Origin: UBA7330 sp965243485
GTDB taxonomy: Bacteria; Bacteroidota; Bacteroidia; Cytophagales; Cyclobacteriaceae
Direction of reading: 5' to 3'
NCBI GenBank assembly: GCA_965243485.1
Contig: CBDEVP010000001.1
Span: 4,030,001 to 4,094,000, forward strand
Length of the DNA stretch: 64,000 nt
Position numbers and translations under genes: made by a program. Below the pieces are notes generated by a model. It was not told where the DNA came from, did no database searches, and saw only the letters and a program-made list of their open reading frames with translations. Shown piece after piece: positions 17,674-27,900 of the stretch (position 1 is its first letter; each line of letters begins with the position of its first letter).

Positions 17674-19605
17674 ATGAACATGACACCACAGACCTTAGAT
17701 CATTCAGCAAAAACCCTGGAACGTTTACCCGTTCACATATTTGAAAACGATCAGATCGCCAGTAAAAAAGTAGCTGACGACATAGCCGATTTGATCCTGA
17801 CAAAACAAAAAGCCGGGGAAAAGGCCGTCCTGGGCCTGGCGACCGGAGCTACCCCCATTAAAGTTTATAAGGAGCTGGTAAGAAAACATCAGGAAGAGAA
17901 TCTGAGCTTCAGAAATGTGGTGACTTTCAATCTGGATGAATATTACCCAATGGATCGTAGCTCCATTCTGAGCTACTATTTTTTCATGCATCACCACCTC
18001 TTCAATCATGTGGACATCCCTTCTGAAAACATTCACATACCAAACGGCTCTATACCGATTGAAGAAGTAAAGAAGTTTTGTGATGATTACGAAGCTAAAA
18101 TTGATGAGTACGGGGGGATGGACATACAAATTCTTGGTATCGGTAGGACTGGTCACGTAGGCTTCAATGAACCTCCGTCTTTCAAGGACTCAATTACCAG
18201 ACTTGTTAAGCTGGATCCTATCACGATCTCGGATGCTACACGGGAATTCATAAGAGAAGATCTTGTGCCCAGAAGGGCCATCACCATGGGTATCAAAAGC
18301 ATCTTCAAGGCCAGGAAAATCTACCTCATGGCCTGGGGTGAAAAGAAGGCTGCTATTCTTAAAGAGGCCGTCGAAGGAAATATTTCAGAAGAGATCCCTG
18401 CCTCTTTTCTGCAAAACCACCCCAACGTGGAAGTGGTCATTGATGAAAATGCTTCGCTCGAGCTGACAAGGTTCAAGACACCCTGGATCGTTTCACTCTG
18501 TCAGTGGGATGATGCCCTGGCCCGGAGAGCGGTAGTTTGGCTCAGTCAAAAAATAAATAAGCCCATTCTAAAGCTTACTGAAGATGACTATAAAGTCAAT
18601 GAACTGGGAGATCTGCTGGTTCACTATGGTAGCGCCCAGGATCTCAACGTGAAGATGTTTACGCACTTCCAACATACCATCACAGGTTGGCCGGGCGGTA
18701 AACCAAACACCGATGATACGCATAGGCCTGAACGTTCGGAACCTGCCAAAAAGCGGGTGATCATATTTAGTCCGCACCCCGATGATGATGTGATCTCCAT
18801 GGGAGGCACCTTCCTTCGGTTGGTGGAGCAGGGACATGATGTGCATGTGGCCTATCAGACTTCAGGGAATATCGCCGTCTTTGATTCGGATGCCCGAAGG
18901 TTTACCGATTTCGCCTTTGACTTCATGGAATCATTTGGCGTAGATGTAACAAAACATCGGTCTGTAAAATCTGAGATCTATGATGCGCTGAAACATAAGA
19001 AGAGTGGTGATGTGGATCATGAATTTGTCAGGAAGGTCAAAGGATTGATCAGGAAGGGTGAGGCTGCTGAAGGCGCCCGGTACTGTGGTCTTGCAGACGA
19101 TCATATTCATTTCCTGAACCTTCCCTTTTATGAGACAGGGGCTGTTGAAAAGAGCGATCCGGGACCAAAAGATTTCAAGATCACCATGGATCTGTTGAAC
19201 GAGGTAAAGCCTCACCAGATCTATGCTGCTGGCGACCTGCGTGATCCTCATGGCACCCACAGGACCTGCCTGGATCTGATCATTCATTCTTTGGAAAAAC
19301 TAAAGTCAGAAAAAGTATCCTGGCTCAAAGACTGCTACTTCTGGCTCTATCGGGGTGCATGGCACGAATGGCCACTTTACGAGATTGAGATGGCTATTCC
19401 GTTGAGTCCGGCGGACCTGACCAGGAAAAGGAATGCTATTTTCAAGCATCAGTCTCAAAAAGACCGGCCGGTATTTCCGGGAAATGACGCCAGGGAGTTC
19501 TGGCAGCGTGCTGAAGACAGGAACAGGGACACCGCCAAACAATATGATTTGCTGGGGCTTACCGAATATGAAGCCATCGAGGCTTTTGTGAGATATAAGT
19601 TTTAA
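17674..19605 (+). CDS. Glucosamine-6-phosphate deaminase-LmbE deacetylase fusion
   Basis: A 643-residue two-domain protein. Residues about 20-285 form a NagB domain, with the LDEYYPM active-site strand at 87-93 and GIGRTGHVGFNEP near 155. Residues about 360-560 form a PIG-L/LmbE zinc deacetylase domain, with the metal motif PHPDDD at about 367-372 and a later DPHGTHR histidine site. The first domain would convert glucosamine 6-phosphate to fructose 6-phosphate and ammonia; the second would remove N-acetyl groups from a GlcNAc-type compound. Fused forms of this kind are known in Bacteroidota, and whether the NagB half is active is often unclear. The TTG at 17671 directly before the ATG was not used. 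First gene of an operon with sugar-nucleotide genes. Confidence 0.82.
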   Translation: MNMTPQTLDHSAKTLERLPVHIFENDQIASKKVADDIADLILTKQKAGEKAVLGLATGATPIKVYKELVRKHQEENLSFRNVVTFNLDEYYPMDRSSILSYYFFMHHHLFNHVDIPSENIHIPNGSIPIEEVKKFCDDYEAKIDEYGGMDIQILGIGRTGHVGFNEPPSFKDSITRLVKLDPITISDATREFIREDLVPRRAITMGIKSIFKARKIYLMAWGEKKAAILKEAVEGNISEEIPASFLQNHPNVEVVIDENASLELTRFKTPWIVSLCQWDDALARRAVVWLSQKINKPILKLTEDDYKVNELGDLLVHYGSAQDLNVKMFTHFQHTITGWPGGKPNTDDTHRPERSEPAKKRVIIFSPHPDDDVISMGGTFLRLVEQGHDVHVAYQTSGNIAVFDSDARRFTDFAFDFMESFGVDVTKHRSVKSEIYDALKHKKSGDVDHEFVRKVKGLIRKGEAAEGARYCGLADDHIHFLNLPFYETGAVEKSDPGPKDFKITMDLLNEVKPHQIYAAGDLRDPHGTHRTCLDLIIHSLEKLKSEKVSWLKDCYFWLYRGAWHEWPLYEIEMAIPLSPADLTRKRNAIFKHQSQKDRPVFPGNDAREFWQRAEDRNRDTAKQYDLLGLTEYEAIEAFVRYKF

Positions 19606-19645
19606 TACTTTTGCCTCGCAAAGTAATAAACAGAGCTTCTTTTTT

Positions 19646-20539
19646 ATGAATCCAACCTTAGTTGTAATGGCTGCCGGTATGGGCAGCAGGTATGGTGGTA
19701 TAAAGCAGATAGATACCTTTGGCCCGAGCGGGGAGACCATTGTTGACTACACCGTCTACGATGCCCTTAAAGTTGGGTTCAAAAAAGTAGTATTTATTAC
19801 CCGGAAACATCTGGTCGGGGACTTCAAACAAAAGTTCAGTGGCCTGCTGGATCATGCGGAAGTCCACTTTGTCTTTCAGGAGCTGGACACTCTTCCTGGA
19901 AATCTTGAAGTGCCTCAGGACCGGGAAAAACCATGGGGAACCGGGCACGCAGTTTGGACCGCGAAATCAGCGGTGAAAGAGCCTTTTGTGGTAGTGAATG
20001 CTGATGACTTTTACGGTAGAGCCTCGATGCAGGTGATCTATGACCATCTGCTGAAGGTTGATAATGATCTGCTGCATGGGTGTCTGGTAGCCTACCAGTT
20101 GAAAAACACACTTTCCGATCATGGGAGCGTTTCCCGGGGCATATGCGAGGTGTCAGATGGAAACCTTAAATCCATCACCGAAAAGACCGAGATCTATAAA
20201 GGTCAGGATCATCCTTACTATGTAGAGGAAGGAAAACAATACCCCCTGACCGGAAATGAGCCGGTGTCGATGAATCTGATGGGATTTACAAGTCCGGTTT
20301 TTGATGATATTGAAAAGGCATTTGTGCAATTTTTTGAAAGGTCAAAAGACAATCCCAAGGCGGAGTTCTTCATTCCCACCGTCCTGGACAATGTGAGAAA
20401 GGCTGGACAGAATGTACCTGTGCTTGTCACCAATGATATCTGGTTCGGCGTGACCTACAAGGAGGATAAACTCAATGCCCAGATCGTGCTTCAGAAAATG
20501 ACAGATGATGGTGTTTATCCTAAAAGTCTCTGGGGCTGA
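19646..20539 (+). CDS. Sugar-phosphate nucleotidyltransferase
   Basis: A 297-residue NTP-transferase with the GT-A type signature MAAGMGSRYGG at residues 8-18, where the lysine after it (GIKQ) and the arginine bind the nucleotide triphosphate. WGTGHAV and the NADDFYG metal aspartate pair follow. It would join a sugar 1-phosphate to UTP or a related nucleotide. It lies 40 bases after the deaminase fusion, and its stop shares one base with the next start (TGATG). With the kinase and GalE that follow, the natural reading is UDP-GlcNAc/GalNAc-type sugar formation during hexosamine salvage. Confidence 0.8.
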   Translation: MNPTLVVMAAGMGSRYGGIKQIDTFGPSGETIVDYTVYDALKVGFKKVVFITRKHLVGDFKQKFSGLLDHAEVHFVFQELDTLPGNLEVPQDREKPWGTGHAVWTAKSAVKEPFVVVNADDFYGRASMQVIYDHLLKVDNDLLHGCLVAYQLKNTLSDHGSVSRGICEVSDGNLKSITEKTEIYKGQDHPYYVEEGKQYPLTGNEPVSMNLMGFTSPVFDDIEKAFVQFFERSKDNPKAEFFIPTVLDNVRKAGQNVPVLVTNDIWFGVTYKEDKLNAQIVLQKMTDDGVYPKSLWG

Positions 20540-21618
20540 TGGCCGGTAATTTCGTGGACATTGTAAACAAATTCAATATTCAGGGGACCGTAGTTGAAGT
20601 CACACCCTTTGGCTCAGGACATATCAACGACTCTTACCGGGCACAGAATAGCGATACTGAAGCTCCAAATTACTTTCTTCAAAGGATCAATCATCATGTC
20701 TTTAGGGATGTTGAAGGTATGATGCAAAATATTCAACGCGTCACACAGTTCCTTGCTGATATATATCGCGCCCGAAATGAAGGGTACGATACGCTTACTA
20801 TAGTCAAAACAAAAGAGCAGGGTCTTTATACCCAACACAACGGGCAATTTTGGAGGCTCTACCTCCTCATTGAGGGATTGAAATCAATTGATAAACCTGA
20901 TTCACCTCAACTGGTATACGAAGGCGCCAAAGGCTATGGTGAATTTATCAGGGACCTGACGCCATTCAACGCGGCCTCTTTAAACATCACCATTCCCTGG
21001 TTTCACCACATGCCAAGGAGGTTGTCCAGGCTTCAGGAGGTTGTGAATGTTCGAAATTCATTTTCCAGGGAGGAGCAGTTTGAAATAGATTTTGTTAATC
21101 AGGAAGGCAATGACATGTGTATGCTGCAGCGTCTTCTGGATAGGGGCAGTCTGCCGCTCAGGGTGACCCATAATGATACTAAGTTTAACAATATTCTATT
21201 TGACCGGAAAAATAAAGCAAAGTGCGTCATTGATCTTGATACAGTGATGCCTGGGTTGGTCCATTTTGACTATGGAGACGGGGTTCGTACCGGTTGCAGT
21301 ACCACAGAAGAAGACGAATCTGACCTGTCAGAAGTGGATATGGATATGGAGGCATTTGAAGCCTATACCCACGGATTTCTCGATGCGACCAGATCAGATC
21401 TTTCAGAAACTGAAATAGCAACGATAGTAGAAGGAGCCCTCATGATGACGTTTATCATGGGGGTAAGATTTTTAACTGACCACCTGGAAGGTAATAAGTA
21501 TTATAAGATTGCCTATGAAGGTCATAACCTGGTCCGCGCAAGATGTCAGCTGGAATTGACGCGTAAAATGCTGGACAGAAAGGCTGAATTAGTTAGCATT
21601 GCAAAGAAGTATACCTAA
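20539..21618 (+). CDS. Phosphotransferase of the N-acetylhexosamine kinase (NahK-like) group
   Basis: A 359-residue aminoglycoside-phosphotransferase-fold kinase. The catalytic loop THNDTKFNNILFD (about residues 210-222) is the HxDxxxxN motif with N in place of the middle residue, and VIDLDTVMPG holds the metal aspartate. NahK enzymes phosphorylate GlcNAc and GalNAc at C1. The gene overlaps the nucleotidyltransferase by one base and precedes galE, the same enzyme trio as in the lacto-N-biose pathway of bifidobacteria. Substrate assignment is from context; a homoserine- or choline-kinase-like role is less likely. Confidence 0.72.
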   Translation: MAGNFVDIVNKFNIQGTVVEVTPFGSGHINDSYRAQNSDTEAPNYFLQRINHHVFRDVEGMMQNIQRVTQFLADIYRARNEGYDTLTIVKTKEQGLYTQHNGQFWRLYLLIEGLKSIDKPDSPQLVYEGAKGYGEFIRDLTPFNAASLNITIPWFHHMPRRLSRLQEVVNVRNSFSREEQFEIDFVNQEGNDMCMLQRLLDRGSLPLRVTHNDTKFNNILFDRKNKAKCVIDLDTVMPGLVHFDYGDGVRTGCSTTEEDESDLSEVDMDMEAFEAYTHGFLDATRSDLSETEIATIVEGALMMTFIMGVRFLTDHLEGNKYYKIAYEGHNLVRARCQLELTRKMLDRKAELVSIAKKYT

Positions 21619-21632
21619 TCAAATCAAAAAAA

Positions 21633-22658
21633 ATGAAGGGAAAAATCCTGGTTACAGGTGGTGCCGGATATATAGGCTCACATACAGCCGTTGAGTTGAT
21701 CAATGCCGGCTATGAAGTGGTGATTGTAGACAATCTGTCTAATTCACGGATTGAAGTAATCGACAGAATTGCGAAGATCACAGGGACAAAACCTGCTTTC
21801 TATCAGTTTGATCTTTGCGACGAAGCCAGAATTTCTGATTTTTTCAGATCAGAGAAGAATATTTCCGGGATCATTCATTTCGCCGCAAGCAAAGCGGTGG
21901 GGGAATCCGTACAAAAACCACTGTTATATTATAAAAACAACATCAACTCTTTGATCAACCTGATCGAACAGATGAGGATCCATCGCATTCCGGACCTGGT
22001 TTTTTCTTCCTCGTGTACGGTCTATGGGCAACCGGATAAGCTGCCTGTGACTGAAGATACGCCCTTTAGAAAAGCAGAATCTACTTATGGGAATACCAAG
22101 CAGATTTGCGAAGAGATCATGCAGGATGTAGCAAAAGCATCTCCTGAGCTTAACTTTATTGCACTCAGATATTTCAACCCGGTGGGCGCCCATGAATCGG
22201 CGGAGATCGGGGAACTCCCGCTGGGAGTACCAGCCAACCTGGTTCCCTACATTACCCAGACAGCGGCAGGGATTTTGAAGGAGCTATCGGTTTTTGGCGA
22301 TGATTATGATACATCGGATGGTACGGCAGTGCGTGATTATATACATGTGGTAGACCTGGCGGAGGCGCATGTGAAAGCGATGGACCGGATGGTAAATCGT
22401 AAAGAAAAAGTTAACTACGAATTCTTCAATGTAGGTACTGGTCACGGAAGCACCGTTTTGGAAGTTATACAGGCTTTTGAAAGGGTAACGGGTCAAAAAT
22501 TAAATTATAGGATTGTTGGTCGAAGACCGGGCGATGTAGTGAAGATCTATGCCAGTACTGACCTTGCCAATAAGGAGCTGGGCTGGAAAGCATCAAGGGG
22601 ACTGGACCAGATGATGAAAGATGCCTGGAGGTGGCAGCAGAAGATATCTGGCAAGTAG
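21633..22658 (+). CDS. galE: UDP-glucose 4-epimerase
   Basis: Interconverts UDP-Glc and UDP-Gal, and in some members UDP-GlcNAc and UDP-GalNAc. Length 341 residues, normal for the family. The NAD-binding motif GGAGYIGSH is at residues 8-16, the SSSCTVYG catalytic serine/threonine near 125, and YGNTK (Tyr152, Lys156) is the active pair. It lies 15 bases after the kinase gene and ends the operon. Beside an N-acetylhexosamine kinase and a nucleotidyltransferase, GalNAc/GlcNAc epimerisation is plausible. Confidence 0.92.
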   Translation: MKGKILVTGGAGYIGSHTAVELINAGYEVVIVDNLSNSRIEVIDRIAKITGTKPAFYQFDLCDEARISDFFRSEKNISGIIHFAASKAVGESVQKPLLYYKNNINSLINLIEQMRIHRIPDLVFSSSCTVYGQPDKLPVTEDTPFRKAESTYGNTKQICEEIMQDVAKASPELNFIALRYFNPVGAHESAEIGELPLGVPANLVPYITQTAAGILKELSVFGDDYDTSDGTAVRDYIHVVDLAEAHVKAMDRMVNRKEKVNYEFFNVGTGHGSTVLEVIQAFERVTGQKLNYRIVGRRPGDVVKIYASTDLANKELGWKASRGLDQMMKDAWRWQQKISGK

Positions 22659-22732
22659 TTGTTTGCTAAACTCCATTAAAATAAATCTTCGATCTACCAA
22701 TCTTCGTATATTTAATCATTAAGTGATGATTG

Positions 22733-22960
22733 ATGGATAACCGATTAATTGAATTGATCAGCAAGGAGATTCGCGAAACAAAAAGGATGACTTTGGCCAT
22801 TCAAAAAGAGACTGAACAGCTGAAGATTGTAGCTGATGCAGCCCAAAAGAATGCTGATGCAGCGATGAGAAAAGCTGAAGCAGCGTGGGAGCTGGTCATC
22901 ATTACACGTGAGGAATCACGCAGGCCTTTGTGGAAAAAATGGTTCGGCGTCTCCGGCTAA
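22733..22960 (+). CDS. Small coiled-coil protein of unknown function
   Basis: A 75-residue protein. The ATG at 22733 is preferred to the adjacent TTG. It is almost wholly helical and charged, with alanine- and lysine-rich repeats (AAQKNADAAMRKAEAA) that suit a coiled coil, ending in the basic-aromatic RRPLWKKWFG. The end comes two bases before the stop of the convergent LytTR gene. No family recognised. The short length and codon pattern leave some doubt that it is expressed. Confidence 0.5.
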   Translation: MDNRLIELISKEIRETKRMTLAIQKETEQLKIVADAAQKNADAAMRKAEAAWELVIITREESRRPLWKKWFGVSG

Positions 22961-22961
22961 T

Positions 22962-23654
22962 TCAGTACATTTTTTTCATCACTTCCTCAGCATACATTTT
23001 TCCTACGGGTATCTTCTTCCCGTTAATATCGATCTGGCTGCTAGAGTAGCTTTTCACTTTTTCCTGATTGATGATAAAGGACTTATGAACTCTTAAAAAA
23101 TTATCCGGAAGCTCTTCTTCAAGATTTCTAAGCGAAGCCAGGGTGATCTTACTATCTGAATCCGTCACAATCTTCACATATTCTTTTAAACCTTCTATGT
23201 AAAGAATGCTGTCAAAAGGGATTCTATGCCTCTGGCCATCCGCTTTGAAATAGAGAAAGTTCTCTTTGGTCGGTGCGCTTTGTGTGTCCGTTACCGGTGG
23301 GGATGTTGTTTTTAGTTTGTTGATTGCCTTGAGGAAACGTTCAAAAGAGATAGGCTTCATCAGGTAATCCAGCACGTCGAGTTCGAATCCTTCAAGTGCA
23401 TATTGAGGATAGGCGGTGGTGAGGATAATGGCTGGCTTTACAGATAATGTCTTGATGAATTCCAGGCCGGTCAGTCCCGGCATTTGAATATCCAGCAGGA
23501 TCAGGTCTATGCGCTGAGTTGCAATCACCGACATGGCATCCATTGGGTTTGGGAAATCACCGACGAGCTCCAGATGACTTATTTTATTTACATAAGCCTT
23601 CAGCAGGTCGCGGGCCGGTCTTTCATCATCGATGATCACGCATCGGATATTCAT
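22962..23654 (-). CDS. LytTR-type response regulator
   Basis: A 230-residue regulator. Receiver domain residues 1-120, with the acidic pair DDE at 9-11, phosphoacceptor Asp55 in LLLDIQMPG and the switch lysine in DYLMKPIS. The LytTR DNA-binding domain takes up residues about 130-230 (LYIEGLKEYVKI and VHKSFIINQEKV). Its start overlaps the kinase gene by four bases (ATGA), so the two make one transcription unit. The divergent gene across the gap is a receptor-like barrel, a likely but unproven target. Confidence 0.9.
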   Translation of the reverse strand: MNIRCVIIDDERPARDLLKAYVNKISHLELVGDFPNPMDAMSVIATQRIDLILLDIQMPGLTGLEFIKTLSVKPAIILTTAYPQYALEGFELDVLDYLMKPISFERFLKAINKLKTTSPPVTDTQSAPTKENFLYFKADGQRHRIPFDSILYIEGLKEYVKIVTDSDSKITLASLRNLEEELPDNFLRVHKSFIINQEKVKSYSSSQIDINGKKIPVGKMYAEEVMKKMY

Positions 23655-24682
23655 TTGAGCTGGATTTTGAGATACACATCATACATCCCGTCCTTCTTTT
23701 CCTGTCTCAACTCATACCTGCCAGGATAGGCCAGATCCAGCCGCCGGCGAACATTTTCAATGCCAACTCCTTTTTCGCCGTTTCCATTGGATATGACCGT
23801 ACCTAGATTATTCGTAACTTTCATGATCAGGCTGTCGCCTTCCGAGAAGATATTGATACTGATGATACTCCCGGGGTTGGATTCTATGTTACTGTGCTTA
23901 AACGCATTTTCAATAAAAGGGATCAATAGCATGGGTTCGATCAATGCCTGCGGATTCACTTTGTCTACAGAAAGATCCACGTGGATGTCTTTACCAATTT
24001 TTAATTTCTGAAAATCAACAAAATGCTGGATATAACTTAACTCTTTGTCCAAAGATACCTTCTTTACCGAAGTATCATAGACCACATATCGAAGCATTTC
24101 CGAGAGCTTCATGATCATTTTAGGAGCCTGTGGCGACTTGTTGTAGGAGAGGGAATAGATGTTGTTCAGTGCGTTGAAAAGGAAGTGCGGATTGATCTGG
24201 GTCTTCAGAAACTGCATTTCAGACTGAAGTTTTTCCTGGATCAGCGAGGCTTCCCGCTGTTTACGCTTTCTGTTTTCTGTCGTGATCCATACGATGGTGG
24301 AAAAGAAGAGCATCAATATGGAATTGACCACCGAACCAAAGATCAGCCAGAGAAAGGGCCTTAATCCCGAAGAAGGGCCGCCTCTGCCCCTGAGCTCCGA
24401 AAAGTCTGGTCGCGGTAAAAGGTCATTGGTAAACTGGATGAGGTAATGAACACTCACAATGATGGCGATCACCACAATGGCATAGTAGAGATACTTACCC
24501 TTTTCAAAGATCCTGGGAAGAAAGATCATCAGGTTGACATAAAAGACCATCATGTGGATGGCCAGCAGCCTGAATGTATGGATCAGTGCTTCATCGATAT
24601 CAAAGATCCTGCTTTGGAAATAGAAGATCAGTGTGCCGTAGACAAACCAGGACAGGACGTGAATTAATTGTTCCCTTTTCAT
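23651..24682 (-). CDS. LytS/YehU-type sensor histidine kinase
   Basis: A 343-residue kinase. Four membrane helices stand at about residues 10-25, 37-57, 64-85 and 110-134. The phosphoacceptor is His166 in TQINPHFLFNALN, the hallmark of this kinase class, and the C-terminal ATP-binding part contains GVGIENVRRRLDLAYP. No extracellular sensor domain is present, so it senses at or within the membrane. It transfers phosphate to the LytTR protein encoded by the overlapping downstream gene. Confidence 0.9.
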   Translation of the reverse strand: MKREQLIHVLSWFVYGTLIFYFQSRIFDIDEALIHTFRLLAIHMMVFYVNLMIFLPRIFEKGKYLYYAIVVIAIIVSVHYLIQFTNDLLPRPDFSELRGRGGPSSGLRPFLWLIFGSVVNSILMLFFSTIVWITTENRKRKQREASLIQEKLQSEMQFLKTQINPHFLFNALNNIYSLSYNKSPQAPKMIMKLSEMLRYVVYDTSVKKVSLDKELSYIQHFVDFQKLKIGKDIHVDLSVDKVNPQALIEPMLLIPFIENAFKHSNIESNPGSIISINIFSEGDSLIMKVTNNLGTVISNGNGEKGVGIENVRRRLDLAYPGRYELRQEKKDGMYDVYLKIQLK

Positions 24683-24887
24683 AAGTATTGGAAGGTAAAA
24701 TTGGTTTGTTTCATTCTCTTAAAGACAGGTTTTCAACGTAGGCCATGAATATTTCAACAAAGAAACCTCGGAGTTCAATAAACAAAAAGAAACCCTCCAA
24801 TCAAGTGAGAACTGGCCGTTTTTCAGCAGTTGATTGAAATAACTGATCCGTTGGTTGAATAGTAAGATCCGGCCCCAACCCTGGGAA

Positions 24888-24895
24888 TACTTTTG
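24888..24895 (+). promoter_or_regulatory. -7 promoter element before the barrel receptor gene
   Basis: TACTTTTG fits TAnnTTTG exactly and lies 33 bases upstream of the last base before the ATG at 24928. A -33 TTG at the ideal distance is not evident. The rest of the 245-base gap between the kinase and receptor genes holds no convincing ORF. Confidence 0.4.
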
Positions 24896-24927
24896 AAGTA
24901 AAAATGACCAAATAACGCATATAATAA

Positions 24928-27900
24928 ATGAAAAAGTCACTACTTGTTTTGATTCTGGTACTTATGACGTTGGCTGTCTTTGCTCAAAGGGGAGGGTTTG
25001 ACAGGACCGAAATGATTAAAAGGGAAAAGGAAAATGTCTTCTCCAAAGTGGAAAACCTTACAGCGGACCAAAAATTATTGTTGGAAGGTATCTATGAAGA
25101 GTATGGTGTTACCATGGATGAGACATTTGAGGAAATCCGTAAGTCCGGTGACTTCAGTCAGTTCAGGACGAAAATGCCCGCGCTTCAGGCGGAAAAAAGT
25201 TCGCTTATCAAGGATGTCCTTAATGACGAACAATATTCTGTTTATGAAAAGGTGATTGGCGCTGACAGACAGGCAGGAACTACTACTGAGGTAAAACCTC
25301 AACCGGCTAAAATTTCCGGTAAGATTATAGGCGCTGATGATGGAACCGGTCTGGCGGGAGCAACAGTTTTGATGATCAACGTAAAAGATTCAACGCGGAG
25401 TAAGTTTGCCAATGCCCTGCCTGATGGATCATTCGCCATTTCAAATCTGGATCAGGCTTTTTATAAAATGCGTGTTACCAGCCTTGGTTATAAACCCATG
25501 ATCAGGGTGTTGAGAGTTAATACCGATATCAATATGGGCAATGTTCCTCTGGCTGTGAATGTCACAGAACTTCAGGCAGTGGAAATCAAAGGGGATGTGG
25601 TGCCGGTGGAAAAGAAAGGGGACACAACCCTGTATAATGCGGATGCCTACAAGGTAAACCCAGATGCAAGTGCTGCGGATCTTGTCCGTAAACTTCCGGG
25701 TATGACGATCACAGAGGCAGGCGTGCAATCCAATGGCGAGACTGTAAGTCAGGTGTTACTGGACGGCAAGCGATTCTTTGGACAAGACCCGGTTTTGGCA
25801 TTAAATACTATTCCTGCGGAGGTCGTACAAAAGGTTGAGGTCTTTGATCAAATGAGTGAAAGATCTCAGTTCACCGGCTTTGATGACGGAAATACAACAA
25901 AAACGCTCAACGTAGTGACCAGGGAAAATAAGCGTAACGGCACCTTTGGAAAGGTCACTGCCGGCTATGGCACCGATGATCGCCACAATGTGGAGGGCAA
26001 TGTCAACTTCATGAAGGATGGCCGACAGCTTACCATTTTAGGTATGACCAACAATATCAATCAGACAAACTTCAGTGACGGAAGTATCATGGGCTCCAGC
26101 CGGGGTGGAAGAGGTTTCGGAAGATCCTTTGGAGATAGTCAGAACCTGACGCCTTCTGGGATTACACAAACGCAATCTGTGGGCGTGAACTTTTCCGACA
26201 CCTGGGCTAAAAAAGGTCGAATAGAGTCAAGCTACTTTTTTGACCGTTCATTGTTCGATAATCACCAGGTACGTTCCAGGGAATCATTTTTCGGTGGCGA
26301 GAGCTTATTCTATGACGAAGATGTGACCAGAAGTACGGAAAACCTGAATCACAGGATGAATATGAGACTTCAGTACAACCTGAATGACAAGAATTCCATT
26401 GTTTTCAGGCCAAATATCAGTTTCCAGGATAATGAATCTTTGGATGTGACTTTCGGACAAACATTTAATGAAAACCAGCAATTACTCAATGGTACAGACA
26501 ACACCTACTCCGGAGATAACCTGGGTTATCGAATTGATGGTGAGCTGACCTGGAATCATAAATTCAACAAGACCGGCAGGACATTTTCTGTCGAACTGGG
26601 AACGAATATCAATAACTCAAACCGGGAAAATATTTACAGTGATAACCAGCTGGACTCACTGTTCAGGTATGACAACACGGATGAGAATGTGTCCATGATC
26701 ACCGAGTTTAACTATACTGAGCCCATCGGATTGAATGGTCAGGTTAACGCTAACTATGAATTGTCCAACTATGTAAGAAGGAACATCAGGGATGGCTTTA
26801 GCTATAATTCTTTCACAGTCAATAGTCAAAATTTTGAAGAAGGTTTATCCAGTCACTTTGATACCGACTATACTACTCATAAACCAAGCATCGGTTTACG
26901 AAACCGAAGCATGACCAATTTCTTTGGAGTTGACCTGGCTTATCAATATGTGACTTTGGATAGCAGACAGGGATTTCCTTCAGAGATCATCGTACCGACC
27001 AATACCTTTAATAACTTCCTGCCTTCACTGATGGGGAGAATGGACCTGGGTAAGGAAAGGAGTGTATTTTTTAGATACAGCACCAATACAGATATTCCTT
27101 CTGCTCAGCAGTTGCAGCAGGTGGTAGACAATAGTAATCCATTGTTCATGTCTGTTGGTAACCCATTTCTGGATCAGTCTTATTCGCACCAGTTTTTTGC
27201 CAGATACGGCAAGACCAACACAGAGAAGAATAGAAACTTCTCCAACTTCGTGATGGTAAGAGCAACTCAGGATTTTATCACCAATGCTACTTATCGTGCG
27301 GATGCTGACAGTGCCCTGGTAGGTGATATCATCCTTCCACGAGGCGGACAGATCTCCCAGCCAATCAACCTGAACGGCTACTGGTCAGTAAGAGACAACA
27401 TCACTTACGGCTTTTTGGTAAGCCCGTTGAAGACCAATGTAAACCTGACATTAGGAGTAGGCTATACAAGGACGCCCGGTGAAGCCAATGGGATCAGCAA
27501 CATTTCACAGACCTATAATGGAAATACAGGAATTAACCTTTCCTCCAACATCAGTAAGCATGTGGACTTCAATATCTCCTACAATACCGGTTTGAATAAA
27601 GTGACTAACTCGGTGCAGGCTAACAGGAATACAAATTACACCACTCACCTGATCAATGGAAAGATCAACCTGTTGTCTAAGGGTGGTACCGTATTTAGAA
27701 GCGACATCAACTATCAGATCTATGATGGTGTTTCCGCTGAGTTTGATACGAGCTATATCCTTTGGAACCTTAGCATCGCCCAGAAGTTCCTGAAAAACGA
27801 CCTGGGTGAGGTTGCACTGACCGTATTCGATTTATTGAACCAAAACCAGAGCATCACTCAAAATATCACTTCCGCGTATTTTGAAGAAGTACGTTCACTG

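Noticed and set aside
2897..22658. A polysaccharide utilisation locus (PUL) of the SusCD type
   Set aside because: No SusC/SusD pair, lyase or glycoside hydrolase lies in the region; the importer is a TRAP system instead.
24719..24940. A 73-residue minus-strand ORF in the gap between the kinase and the barrel receptor
   Set aside because: It covers the promoter region of the divergent receptor gene, has no family resemblance or start signal, and looks like chance.
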